DNA from: Nitrospirota bacterium
GTDB lineage: Bacteria > Nitrospirota > Thermodesulfovibrionia > Thermodesulfovibrionales > SM23-35
DNA: 35,980 nt
NCBI GenBank assembly: GCA_013388605.1
Contig: JACAEY010000017.1
Coordinates: 1-35,980 of the forward strand
Direction of reading: 5' to 3'
Position 1 is the stretch's first letter. Each line of letters opens with the position of its first letter. Under the pieces are notes generated by a model. It worked only from the letters and a program-made list of their open reading frames with translations. It was not told the origin of the DNA and did not search any database. Shown here in pieces: positions 1-9,197 of the stretch. A program made the translations under genes and the position numbers.

Positions 1-681
1 AATCCATGCTCAGGCTGTCACAACCCTCACAAAGCAAAAAGAGACTTTCCTTGCTCTCGTCCATCTGATCACTCAGATAAATATTCATGGAATGTCTGGG
101 GTGACGACACAACAGAGAAAATGAGCTCCTATACAACAAATTATTGGGCCCCAAAAAGGGTTGGTGGAGGTTATGAACCAGATGGCTCCTTAACTCAGGA
201 TGGCTCAAATATGCCTGATTATGTCACTCTTTGCACAGACTGCCATAATACCACAACAACAATTAATAGCACCAGATTGGGCAGAAATCTTTATAAGATT
301 AATTGGGGTACTAATGGAGATTTCCACGGCGGTAGGCAAAGGATAGATAACGGAGGCGATTTTTCTGAAACAGGAGAATGGGGAGATCTAATTGAACCTT
401 ATAAAGTCAGTGGTTCCTATCCAAGAGCTAATTATGTACTTTCATGCACCGATTGTCATGAACCACATGGTTCTCAAAATGAATTCCTTCTTAGAAGAAC
501 ATTAAACGGGGTGCAGAAAGATGTTATAAGCGGAAATGGTCTCTGGTATTACTGGTGTCAGGCATGTCATAGCCTTACTGGGCATTCTGTACCACTATCT
601 CCAACTACCAATTGCTTTCAGGGCGGTGCATGCCATCGTCACTGTGATGGAACAGCATGTTCTTCAAATAATTTATTTTAA
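1..681 (+). CDS. Multiheme c-type cytochrome, C-terminal part (5' end outside window)
   Basis: Frame 1 is open from base 1 to TAA at 679-681; encodes CSGCH, CTDCH, CTDCH and CQACH heme-binding motifs plus a terminal CFQGGACH. Confidence 0.85.
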   Translation, partial: NPCSGCHNPHKAKRDFPCSRPSDHSDKYSWNVWGDDTTEKMSSYTTNYWAPKRVGGGYEPDGSLTQDGSNMPDYVTLCTDCHNTTTTINSTRLGRNLYKINWGTNGDFHGGRQRIDNGGDFSETGEWGDLIEPYKVSGSYPRANYVLSCTDCHEPHGSQNEFLLRRTLNGVQKDVISGNGLWYYWCQACHSLTGHSVPLSPTTNCFQGGACHRHCDGTACSSNNLF

Positions 682-728
682 GTTCTCAATCAAAGCAAGC
701 TCCCAATATTTGACAATCCATAAATGAT

Positions 729-917
729 TTGATATTTTTAAGCATAGAAAAAATGAAAATCAACAGGCAGAAAACCATCAAAGATAATATAACGGTCTCT
801 AACAGGCTCAGCCCATCTGAAAAAATCAGATATATTGAAAAAGCAAAAAAGAGATTAAAATATTTCAGAAAATTACAGGTGTCAAAATGCAAAGGGAATT
901 CGACCCTATTGAGCTGA
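729..917 (+). CDS. Small basic ORF (MKINRQKTIKDNITVSNRLSPSEKIRYIEKAKKRLKYF...), overlaps the start of the downstream nucleotidyltransferase remnant
   Basis: Open frame; likely internal start at MKINRQ; lysine-rich helical composition; overlaps the ATG at 887. No family recognised. Confidence 0.3.
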   Translation: MIFLSIEKMKINRQKTIKDNITVSNRLSPSEKIRYIEKAKKRLKYFRKLQVSKCKGNSTLLS

Positions 918-1058
918 TAAATTAATTTAACAGAAAAAAAATACGATATCTCCTTATTGGTAGACAGGCAGTCGTCCAATATGGAGCAAACCTCTTCTCT
1001 TTTGATTATGACTTCTGGATACATCCTGAAGATAGGAGGAAAACATACCAATGCAAAA
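887..1058 (+). pseudogene. Decayed nucleotidyltransferase-like gene (frameshifted, truncated)
   Basis: Frame from ATG 887 gives MQREFDPIELIN*; after a frameshift near 915-922 it continues LTEKKIRYLLIGRQAVVQYGANLFSFDYDFWIHPEDRRK, resembling the N-terminal core of small nucleotidyltransferase proteins (GRQA...D-Y-D-W-I); then stops. Confidence 0.55.
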
Positions 1059-1154
1059 ATAGATATCAGAAGTAAAAAGGTTCAAGTCTCCACATTTTAC
1101 AATCCATAGATGACGAGTTCAAAAAGCGAAAAAGGTTTGATAGAAAATTTTAAT

Positions 1155-1985
1155 CTACACTGGCTTTTTCCCTGTGCGGCAGGCATTTATGATGCTTGCT
1201 GAGGCTTCTTCAATCGCCCTGTTTGATATATCAAGAACCCTCCATTTCGGATGTTTCTTGAAAAACTCTCTACTCCACTCTATCTCATCTGCAACCTTCA
1301 CAGGATCTGCATATTTTGCATAAGGCTCAAGCCCTAATTGCTTCAATCGTGCCTCTCTGAGTTTCACAAGACTCTCAACACTGATTATTAACCCGAAAAC
1401 CTTCCGCGGATCCACCTGAAAAAGCTCTTCAGGCGGAAGCATATCAGGATGTATAGGCACATTTGCTACCTTCCAACCCTGATTTGCAAGATAAGTAGAG
1501 AGGGGAGTCTTACCTGTTCTTGAAAGTCCTACAAGAACAAGGTCTGCGAGCTTAAGTCCCTGTGGAAATTTACCATCATCATGTTTGACAGAAAAGTTAA
1601 TTGCATCAATTCGTCTGAAATAATCTTCATCCAGAATATATTGACGTCCTGGAATAGAAAGGGGTTTCTCTTTTAAAAATATAGATAATTGCAGAATAAA
1701 GTCGCCGATTACATCAATAGCCTTTATATTATGATGATCTGCTTCTTGAATCAAAAAATCTCTTAGTTCTGGCTGAACAATGCTGAATGCTAACAATGCT
1801 TCATCTTTTGCAGCCTCTTTAACAATATGGGATACATATTTTTTATCTGTAACAAGAAAAAATGTCTTTACATCAAATTTTTCACGATTGAATTGAACAA
1901 GTGATGCCCTTGCTATCCTGCTAATCGTTTCTCCTGTGCCTTCACCAACAAGGTAGATAATCTTCTTCTTTAAAGAATGTCTCAT
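1155..1985 (-). CDS. ppsR: Pyruvate, water dikinase / PPDK regulatory protein (DUF299 / PPSRP kinase-pyrophosphorylase)
   Basis: P-loop GLSRTGKTPLSTYLA, KVANVPIHPDMLPPEELF, FSVKHDDG; start probably ATG 1985 (MRHSLKKK), ORF extends to 2012. Confidence 0.88.
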   Translation of the reverse strand: MRHSLKKKIIYLVGEGTGETISRIARASLVQFNREKFDVKTFFLVTDKKYVSHIVKEAAKDEALLAFSIVQPELRDFLIQEADHHNIKAIDVIGDFILQLSIFLKEKPLSIPGRQYILDEDYFRRIDAINFSVKHDDGKFPQGLKLADLVLVGLSRTGKTPLSTYLANQGWKVANVPIHPDMLPPEELFQVDPRKVFGLIISVESLVKLREARLKQLGLEPYAKYADPVKVADEIEWSREFFKKHPKWRVLDISNRAIEEASASIINACRTGKKPV

Positions 1986-1990
1986 ATCAG

Positions 1991-2386
1991 CTATCTTAAT
2001 TGAAAACTCCACAAAAAGAAGGTAGTAGTCTCATGACACATTAATTTTCCTTCAGGATATTCAGAGTGCAAAGGTTTAACAATCAGATCAGCTTTAATTT
2101 TCTTTGCTAATCGTAGCATAAAAGGGATTAATTCAAAAGGTGGTCTCAGGGAATAAATAAGTTCAATAGATGAATAGGTAGAAAGGTCAGGTTCCATGAT
2201 ATCATCTTTTATGATCTTTAAACCCTTATAATAAAAAGGAAGGATATCAGTTGCAAAAACCTGCACCCCCCTCTTTTGAAGAGCAAAAGCAACATCAGGG
2301 AAACTGCCGATTCCTATCTCCACTGCACTCATATATCTGCCAGCAATGTAATCTACCAACCCTTGATAACGATAAGGTTTTTTCAA
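1991..2386 (-). CDS. UPF0146 family protein (Rossmann-like, function unknown)
   Basis: YIAGRYMSAVEIGIGSFPDVAFALQKRGVQVFATDI...IYSLRPPFELIPFMLRLAKKIKADLIVKPL matches my memory of archaeal UPF0146 proteins; TTG start at 2386 overlaps the ppsA stop (TTGA). Track ORF extends to 2449. Confidence 0.7.
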   Translation of the reverse strand: MKKPYRYQGLVDYIAGRYMSAVEIGIGSFPDVAFALQKRGVQVFATDILPFYYKGLKIIKDDIMEPDLSTYSSIELIYSLRPPFELIPFMLRLAKKIKADLIVKPLHSEYPEGKLMCHETTTFFLWSFQLR

Positions 2387-4767
2387 TCCTCCACATGCCT
2401 CCAGAAGAATATCTCTTCCATTGGTATCTTTGCTATTCTTGGTCTGCATGACATGCCCAATGCCTTTTCCATCTGTATCTTATGTTCTATCGTCGCCACA
2501 GCCCTTCTTGCTGAGATAACCGTATCAGGATTCACTGAGATTGATGTTGCACCACAACGAATCATGAATTCAAGGTAGTCAGGATATACGCTTGGAGCCT
2601 GTCCGCATATGGATGTGGTAACTCCATATTTCCTGCATACTGCCATAGTATATGCTATGGCTCTTAGAACCCCGAGATTTCTCTCATCATAAAGTTCTTG
2701 AACAGATGTGTCATTCCTATCCACACCGAGTACAAGCATAGTCAGATCATTTGTTCCAAAACTTACACCATCTATTTCTTCCTTACAGAATTCTTCAATC
2801 ATAAATACTGCACTTGGCACCTCTACCATAATCCATAGCTGAAAACTGCGATCATTCAGGTGGTTTAACCCTTCTTCTTTCATTATCCCTATCGTCTTCC
2901 TAAATACCTCAAGTGTCCTGACAAAAGGAATCATAACCCAGATGTTAGTCAATCCCATTTTTTCTCTCGCATATCTTATTGCTCTGAGCTCAATTCGAAA
3001 AATGTCATCTTCCTTAGTATATCTGTATTCTCCTCTATACCCTATCATTGGATTTGGACCCACATGTCCTCTTTCATATTTTTCTCCGCCAGGTAATTCG
3101 AGAAATTCATCAGGTTTAAAATCGAGGAATCTATAAACAACAGGACGGGGGAAAAATGCCTCTGCTACCTGCCCTACCCCACTTGAGAATCTATTTATCA
3201 TAATCTCCTCTCCACCCTCTTCAAGTAGGAGCCTTGGATGTTTTCCTATGCTGAGCATAAGATGTTCAGCTCTGAGAAGACCCACACCATCAGCATTTGT
3301 CTCTTCTGCCACCTTCTTTGCAATTTCAGGGATAGAGAGATTTACATATACTTTTGTGGCGGTAACGATCTGACTCGATAAATCTACCGGGATAATTGTA
3401 GGTTTTACCTCTTCTTTTTCTGAAGGAACTCCTTTGAAGACAAATCCACGCTGTCCATCAACAGTCACAATCTCTTTGTCTTTCAATACTTTTGTAGCAT
3501 TTTCTGTCCCAACAACACAGGGAACACCAAGCTCACGACTTACAATAGCAGCATGACATGTCTTGCCACCAAGGTTTGTAACAATTGCAGAGGCATTCTT
3601 CATAGCAGGAACCCAATCAGGTGTCGTCATTTCTGTAACCAATACATCTCCTTTGTTAAAATTCGATATATCCCTGACATCTTTTATGACATTCACAGGA
3701 CCTGTACCCAATCCCGGGCTTACCCCTATACCTTTTATAAGAATCTCTTCCATAACCCCCTTCCTTTCCTCAACTTTTATACTTCCCTTTAGGCTGTGCA
3801 CTGTCTCGGGTCTCGCCTGAAGTATGTATATCTTACCTCTTTCGTCTTTAGCCCACTCTATATCCTGTGGATTTCCATAATGTCTTTCAATCTGTACCCC
3901 ATACTGTGCAAGGCGAATGATATCTTTGTCATTCAATACTGGGGCATCCTGCATCTTTTCAGGTACAGCTACCCAATTTGTGCCTCCCTTTTGATTTGAT
4001 ACAATCTGCATCTTTTTCTTTGCAATATTTTTCTGGATTATTCTGAGAGTTCCTTTTTCTACCACATATTCATCAGGTGTTACCTGTCCACCTACAATTG
4101 CCTCACCAAGTCCCCATGATGCATTGATGACAACTTTATCTTCAGCACCGCTCACTGGTTCTATTGTAAACATGACACCAGAAGCACGTGATAAGATTAA
4201 TTCCTGAACCGCTACACTGATAAGGACATCGTTGTGCGAAAAACCCTTTTCTTTTCTATAGGTAATAGCCCTTGGACTAAAGAGAGAGCTCCAACACTTT
4301 TTTATGCTTTTAATAAGGCTATCTTTTGTAACATTCAAGAAGGTATCCTGCTGACCTGCAAAACTTGCACCTGGTAAATCTTCTGCTGTTGCAGATGAAC
4401 GGACAGCAACAGCAATATTCTTTTTCCCGGAATGTTCACAAAGGCTGTTATACGCCTTCAATATTTCTGCCTCCATATCTTTAGGCATTGTTATGCTCTC
4501 AATCTTTTTTCTTATTTTTTCCGATATATCCTGAAGAGATTTCATATCTGATATATTTACCTCTGAGAGTACTCTCTCTACTTCCTTATCCATTTTTGTC
4601 TGCTTTAAAAAGACCTCATATGCATGTGATGAGATCGCAAACCCATCTGGGACTGGAACACCAATTTTTCCTATGAGTTCTCCAAGGTTAGCACATTTAC
4701 CACCAACAAGGGGAATGTCATCTATGGTTAAATCTCTAAACCAAAGAATTATATCCTGCCCTTTCAT
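2383..4767 (-). CDS. ppsA: Phosphoenolpyruvate synthase (pyruvate, water dikinase)
   Basis: N-terminal PPDK_N ATP-binding domain (VGGKCANLGEL..., AVRSSATAEDLPGASFAGQQDT), phosphohistidine motif GGKTCHAAIVSRELGVPCVVG, C-terminal PEP-utilising domain with SICGQAPS. Confidence 0.96.
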   Translation of the reverse strand: MKGQDIILWFRDLTIDDIPLVGGKCANLGELIGKIGVPVPDGFAISSHAYEVFLKQTKMDKEVERVLSEVNISDMKSLQDISEKIRKKIESITMPKDMEAEILKAYNSLCEHSGKKNIAVAVRSSATAEDLPGASFAGQQDTFLNVTKDSLIKSIKKCWSSLFSPRAITYRKEKGFSHNDVLISVAVQELILSRASGVMFTIEPVSGAEDKVVINASWGLGEAIVGGQVTPDEYVVEKGTLRIIQKNIAKKKMQIVSNQKGGTNWVAVPEKMQDAPVLNDKDIIRLAQYGVQIERHYGNPQDIEWAKDERGKIYILQARPETVHSLKGSIKVEERKGVMEEILIKGIGVSPGLGTGPVNVIKDVRDISNFNKGDVLVTEMTTPDWVPAMKNASAIVTNLGGKTCHAAIVSRELGVPCVVGTENATKVLKDKEIVTVDGQRGFVFKGVPSEKEEVKPTIIPVDLSSQIVTATKVYVNLSIPEIAKKVAEETNADGVGLLRAEHLMLSIGKHPRLLLEEGGEEIMINRFSSGVGQVAEAFFPRPVVYRFLDFKPDEFLELPGGEKYERGHVGPNPMIGYRGEYRYTKEDDIFRIELRAIRYAREKMGLTNIWVMIPFVRTLEVFRKTIGIMKEEGLNHLNDRSFQLWIMVEVPSAVFMIEEFCKEEIDGVSFGTNDLTMLVLGVDRNDTSVQELYDERNLGVLRAIAYTMAVCRKYGVTTSICGQAPSVYPDYLEFMIRCGATSISVNPDTVISARRAVATIEHKIQMEKALGMSCRPRIAKIPMEEIFFWRHVED

Positions 4768-4785
4768 AATAAATAACCCCCTTTC

Positions 4786-5631
4786 TTATGATGTAAAAGA
4801 TTTATGAACCTTCTTATGGCTTGTAGTCTCTGTTCTATTCTCTATAATTTTGTTTGCTATTTCTTCTATGGAGCTATTGGTAACATCTATAACTTGAAGA
4901 CCCTTTATCTGATTAAATATTTTATGGCTATATTCAAGTTCCCTCCTTATGTTTGTGATATCTGTGTAATCGATAGATTTAGCATATTTAAGCCTTTTCT
5001 GCCTTATAAAGGCTAATCTCTCAGGTGATATGGTAAAACCGACCTTCTGTGTATTAAGTGCAAATATCTTTTCAGGTGGATTCATATTCAGGATAACAGG
5101 AATATTCGCAATCTTCAGATTATTGTTACATGAGAGATAAAGACTTGTAGGAGTCTTTGATGTTCTTGAAACACCAAGAATAACGATATCCGCACTATCT
5201 ATCGTCTCAATACCCTGTCCATCATCATGTTTCAGAGTGAAGTCAATTGATTCAGCAAGCTTAAAAGATTCCTCTCCGATTCCTCTGAATAGCCCCGGGT
5301 TTAACACAGGGTTGATATTCCACATCTTCCCTAATCGTTCAAGTAATGGACCAAGAATATCTACAGTATAAATATCCATCTTGCGTTGTTCTTTACGAAC
5401 CCATGCCCTGAGTTCCTGGGAGACAAATGAGTAAATAACAATACCTTTAACAGCCTCAGCCTGCATCAGGATCTCTTTGATCTGTTCTTTTGTTTTAATA
5501 TAAGGAAATCTCTTAAAGACTGGCTCTATTTCTTTAAACTGGACAAGGACTGCACTTATCACCATCTCAGCCGTAATCCCTGTTGCGTCCGAGACAATGA
5601 ATACATGCACTTTCTTTTTAGGAGGGTTCAT
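4786..5631 (-). CDS. Second DUF299/PPSRP regulatory protein (kinase-pyrophosphorylase)
   Basis: VFIVSDATGITAEMV, FTLKHDDG, P-loop GVSRTSKTPTSLYLS, IANIPVILNMNPPEKIF. Confidence 0.9.
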   Translation of the reverse strand: MNPPKKKVHVFIVSDATGITAEMVISAVLVQFKEIEPVFKRFPYIKTKEQIKEILMQAEAVKGIVIYSFVSQELRAWVRKEQRKMDIYTVDILGPLLERLGKMWNINPVLNPGLFRGIGEESFKLAESIDFTLKHDDGQGIETIDSADIVILGVSRTSKTPTSLYLSCNNNLKIANIPVILNMNPPEKIFALNTQKVGFTISPERLAFIRQKRLKYAKSIDYTDITNIRRELEYSHKIFNQIKGLQVIDVTNSSIEEIANKIIENRTETTSHKKVHKSFTS

Positions 5632-5736
5632 AATGACTGATCCGGACCTTTGAAGTCAGACCCTCTCCTTAAATTTGTTATCAATCTATCTTAAATTATC
5701 ACAGTGAGAACTATTTGTTCAATGAACTGTTCTTTC

Positions 5737-6261
5737 TTATATAACTTTTGCTCCAAGAACATTCTTCATAATTCTTATCGAAGCCTCATGATCCTCTCTT
5801 GCAAGTCCAGCAACAGAGTCTTCCACAATAGTAACATTATAGTCCCTGAGGACTGCATCTGATGCAGTAAACATTATACAGATGTGTGTAACACAACCTG
5901 TAAGCCTTAAACTATCAACATTTATTCTCTTAAGAGTTTCATCGAGGTTTGTTTTATAAAAACCTGAATAGGTAGTCTTTTCTATTACAATATCACTTTC
6001 ATTCGGTTTCAATTCATCAACTATTTCTGCACCTTTTGTTCCTTTTACAGCATGATTAGGCCAGCCAAACTTAGAAAATTCTATGTCATCAGGTGCATGT
6101 GTGTCACATACATAGATAATTGGTGACCCTGTTGTTCTTGCTTTTTCTATTTCCCTTTTTATATTTGGTATTATCCTTCTTGTTTCAGGGACCTCAAGCG
6201 GAGCGCCTTCACGGACAAAATCATTTAGCATGTCGATGATTAAAAGTGCTTCTTTAGACAC
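5737..6261 (-). CDS. Isochorismatase-superfamily cysteine hydrolase, probable nicotinamidase
   Basis: ALLIIDMLNDFV, catalytic-type LTGCVTHICIMFTASDA, EDHEASIRIMKN. Confidence 0.85.
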   Translation of the reverse strand: MSKEALLIIDMLNDFVREGAPLEVPETRRIIPNIKREIEKARTTGSPIIYVCDTHAPDDIEFSKFGWPNHAVKGTKGAEIVDELKPNESDIVIEKTTYSGFYKTNLDETLKRINVDSLRLTGCVTHICIMFTASDAVLRDYNVTIVEDSVAGLAREDHEASIRIMKNVLGAKVI

Positions 6262-6280
6262 AACTTCCCTCCATTTAAAT

Positions 6281-6781
6281 TCATTCTCCTATGTCTTTTA
6301 ATATTCTAAATTTATCCTTGAGGGCTTTTTCTACACTTTCTGGTACCAGTTCTTTTATAGAACCTCCAAAGGAAGCTACCTCTTTTACCATCGTAGACGT
6401 CAAAAAACTATACTCTTCGCTTGGCATTAAAAAAACGGTCTCTATTTGAATATTAAGCCTTCGGTTCATAAGTGCCATCTGAAGCTCGTATTCAAAATCA
6501 GAGACTGCTCTTAAACCTCTCACTATAGCGATTCCTTCCTTCTCTTTTACATAGTCAACAAGAAGACCACTAAAAGCCTCGACCCTGATATTCTCAATAC
6601 CTTCTACTGATCCTTTAATCATATTAAGCCGCTCATCAAGACCGAAAAGAGGTTGCTTCTTCTCACTCAGAGCAACTGCAACTATCACTTCATCAAATAT
6701 CTTCAACGCCCTTTTTACAATATCTAAATGCGCTGATGTAAAAGGGTCAAATGTGCCAGGATAGATCGCCCTCCTTACCAC
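6281..6781 (-). CDS. coaD: Phosphopantetheine adenylyltransferase
   Basis: AIYPGTFDPFTSAHLDIVKRA, IVRGLRAVSDFEYELQMALMNR, EYSFLTSTMVKEVASFGG. Confidence 0.93.
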   Translation of the reverse strand: MVRRAIYPGTFDPFTSAHLDIVKRALKIFDEVIVAVALSEKKQPLFGLDERLNMIKGSVEGIENIRVEAFSGLLVDYVKEKEGIAIVRGLRAVSDFEYELQMALMNRRLNIQIETVFLMPSEEYSFLTSTMVKEVASFGGSIKELVPESVEKALKDKFRILKDIGE

Positions 6782-7386
6782 CTGACCCCCCTGCCTTTCC
6801 CTTGCGTATTCTCTTTGTTATAGATTGTCAGCATAGTATCGCCATATCTATAGTTTCTCATCTTCTTTAATCCGCCTACTATTTCTGGGAGTTTCTTTTT
6901 GAAGAAATGTTCTACTATCACCAATCCACCGTCTGTTAAAAGTTTCTTTTCTTCAATCACAGGAAGTATATTGATTATCTCATCTGAAAAATAAGGGGGG
7001 TCAATGAAGAAGATATCGAATTTTCTGTTCTCAACAGCAGATTTTTTAAGAAATTCCTCTGCTTTTTTTTCTATCACAAAACCCCTTTCTTTTAAACCAA
7101 ATTTAGAAAGATTTTCCTTAATTATAATTGCCCTTGATTTGTCTACTTCAACAAAGATAGCCATTGCAGCTCCTCTCGATAAGGCTTCAAACCCAACTGT
7201 GCCTGTGCCAGCATAAAGGTCAACAAAACTTGCACCCACAATTCTATACCTAATTATATCAAATATCGCTTTCCTAACTTTGGCAGAAGTAGGTCTGAGC
7301 CTTTTTTGTAATGCGTTACGCCTAAAATTTAAAGACTTTTTTGTTACGGTCATTCTTCCTTTTAAAAGACCACCTGATATCCTCAT
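6775..7386 (-). CDS. rsmD: 16S rRNA (guanine966-N2)-methyltransferase RsmD
   Basis: MRISGG..KGR, RPTSAKVRKAIFDII, DLYAGTGTVGFEALSRGA, FIDPPY; adjacent to coaD as commonly seen. Confidence 0.93.
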   Translation of the reverse strand: MRISGGLLKGRMTVTKKSLNFRRNALQKRLRPTSAKVRKAIFDIIRYRIVGASFVDLYAGTGTVGFEALSRGAAMAIFVEVDKSRAIIIKENLSKFGLKERGFVIEKKAEEFLKKSAVENRKFDIFFIDPPYFSDEIINILPVIEEKKLLTDGGLVIVEHFFKKKLPEIVGGLKKMRNYRYGDTMLTIYNKENTQGKGRGVRW

Positions 7387-7538
7387 CTTATTTTTTATAT
7401 TAAAATAGTTCAGTAAAAATTTTTAATATAAAAATAATTCTCATAATCCATAATATCATTCTGAAATCGTTTCAGTGTCTAAAAATAATCATCAAAGAGA
7501 TGTTGAAAAAAGAGATAAATGGATATTTACCAAGTTTT

Positions 7539-8192
7539 TTACTCTATGGATGGATTAATCAGGAATATCTCAGGATTAATGGCTCCTTTAATCTTAACCT
7601 TTCTCCCTTGAATTTCTATTCTGCCTTCAGAAAACAACCTTATAGCTTCAGGATAAATCTTATGCTCATACCTAAGTATCCTCTCAGAAAGGCTCTCCTC
7701 TGTATCATCTTCGAATACAGAGACTGCAGCCTGTATAATAATTGGTCCTGTATCCATACCTTCATCCACAAAATGCACAGTACACCCTGAGATCTTTACA
7801 CCATATTCAAGAGCCTGTTTCTGCCCATGTAATCCCGGGAAGGAAGGAAGAAGTGCAGGATGGATATTCATTATCTTATTCGGAAATTCCATTAATAAAG
7901 GTTTCCCCACAATCCTCATAAATCCTGCCAATACGACTAACCCGACTTCTCTCTTTTTTAGTTCATCCGCTATTTTTTTATAAAAATCATCTCTTGACTT
8001 AAATGTTTCTGGTTTAATCACAAGGTATTCAATACCATGTTTTTTAGCTCTCTCTATAGCAAAGGCTAAAGGATTATCAGTTATTAATAAGGATATCTTT
8101 ACTTTCAGCCTTTGAGATTCTACTTCATTTATGATTGACTGAAAATTCGAGCCCCTACCTGATGCAAGAATGCCTATCCTAAGAATTGACAT
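7539..8192 (-). CDS. purN: Phosphoribosylglycinamide formyltransferase
   Basis: IGILASGRGSNFQSI, GFMRIVGKPLL, MNIHPALLPSFPGLHGQKQALEYGVKISGCTVHFVDEGMDTGPII. Confidence 0.95.
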   Translation of the reverse strand: MSILRIGILASGRGSNFQSIINEVESQRLKVKISLLITDNPLAFAIERAKKHGIEYLVIKPETFKSRDDFYKKIADELKKREVGLVVLAGFMRIVGKPLLMEFPNKIMNIHPALLPSFPGLHGQKQALEYGVKISGCTVHFVDEGMDTGPIIIQAAVSVFEDDTEESLSERILRYEHKIYPEAIRLFSEGRIEIQGRKVKIKGAINPEIFLINPSIE

Positions 8193-8195
8193 TGG

Positions 8196-9197
8196 TTATA
8201 ATCTTATCTCTATAAATGCCTTTTCCCTTAAACCTTTGACCCAGTTCTTATAGCTTTCTATGAATTTTGTATCAGCAAGTTTTTTTCTAACATCCTCTTT
8301 TAAGTCATCAATGTTTTGTGGAGAGATTTTTTCATCAAGTCTTATGATATGAAGCCCCCTTTCTGTCCAGAAAGGCATACTATAATCACTCGGCTTCATC
8401 TTAGAAAGTGCATTAATGAATTCAACTGCAAGATGACTCTTTTCAATAATCCCGAGATCGCCACCAACTTTTCCAGATGGGTCATCAGAGTAAACACGTG
8501 CTAGCTCAGAGAAAGTCTCACCTGCTCTCAATCTCTCAATAACAAGCTGTGCTTTTTCTTCTATAGATTTTGTCTCAATATCATTCTCAGGTCTTTTAAA
8601 AAATATCTGCCTTAATCTATATTTTTCACCTCCAGTAAATATATCTTCATTTGTATCTATGTATTTTTTAACCTCAGCATCTGAAACAACAATTTTATTT
8701 CTAATTTCGTATTGAACGACCTTATTAATCAATATCTGTTCAGCAAGCCTTTTCTTATATTCTTCTAAGGTAAACCCCTCTTTTTTAACAGAGGCTATAA
8801 AATCTTCATCTGACATGGAATATTTCTTCTTTATGTTCTCTATAGCCTCATCTACTTCTTCATGGGAAATCCCGATTCCAAGGTTTCTTGCTTCCTGTAG
8901 CTGAAGTCTCATATCAATGAGTGTTTCAAGGAAAAAGGGTTCATTTTCTTTAAATATCTTTGCTTTTTCTTCTTCTGAAAGATTTTTGACCTGGTCTGTT
9001 GCTTCAAATTCCATCACCTTGTAAAGCTCACTCCATGTGATAACCTCTTTATTTACTACTGCTACAACCCTATCAAGAAGTACAGGAGCTTCTGATGTAA
9101 ACTCTTCTAAGTAGGCTGTTTTCGGGAAAAAGAGGCTTTTACAAAAAAGAAAAATAGATAGAAGAAATATGGTCTTTTTAGATTTGTTTATATTCAT
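8196..9197 (-). CDS. Secreted SurA-like peptidyl-prolyl isomerase with parvulin domain
   Basis: N-terminal signal peptide, LLDRVVAVVNKEVITWSEL, YRLRQIFFKRPEND..., FSELARVYSDDPSGKVGGDLGII..., PFWTERGLHIIRL. Confidence 0.9.
   Translation of the reverse strand: MNINKSKKTIFLLSIFLFCKSLFFPKTAYLEEFTSEAPVLLDRVVAVVNKEVITWSELYKVMEFEATDQVKNLSEEEKAKIFKENEPFFLETLIDMRLQLQEARNLGIGISHEEVDEAIENIKKKYSMSDEDFIASVKKEGFTLEEYKKRLAEQILINKVVQYEIRNKIVVSDAEVKKYIDTNEDIFTGGEKYRLRQIFFKRPENDIETKSIEEKAQLVIERLRAGETFSELARVYSDDPSGKVGGDLGIIEKSHLAVEFINALSKMKPSDYSMPFWTERGLHIIRLDEKISPQNIDDLKEDVRKKLADTKFIESYKNWVKGLREKAFIEIRL

Noticed and set aside
686-1051. 121-aa minus-strand ORF
   Set aside because: Hydrophobic antisense reading over the plus-strand NTase remnant; no recognisable family and no RBS evidence.
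2251-2578. Plus-strand ORFs (66 and 100 aa) over ppsA/UPF0146
   Set aside because: Antisense to strongly supported genes; typical shadow ORFs.
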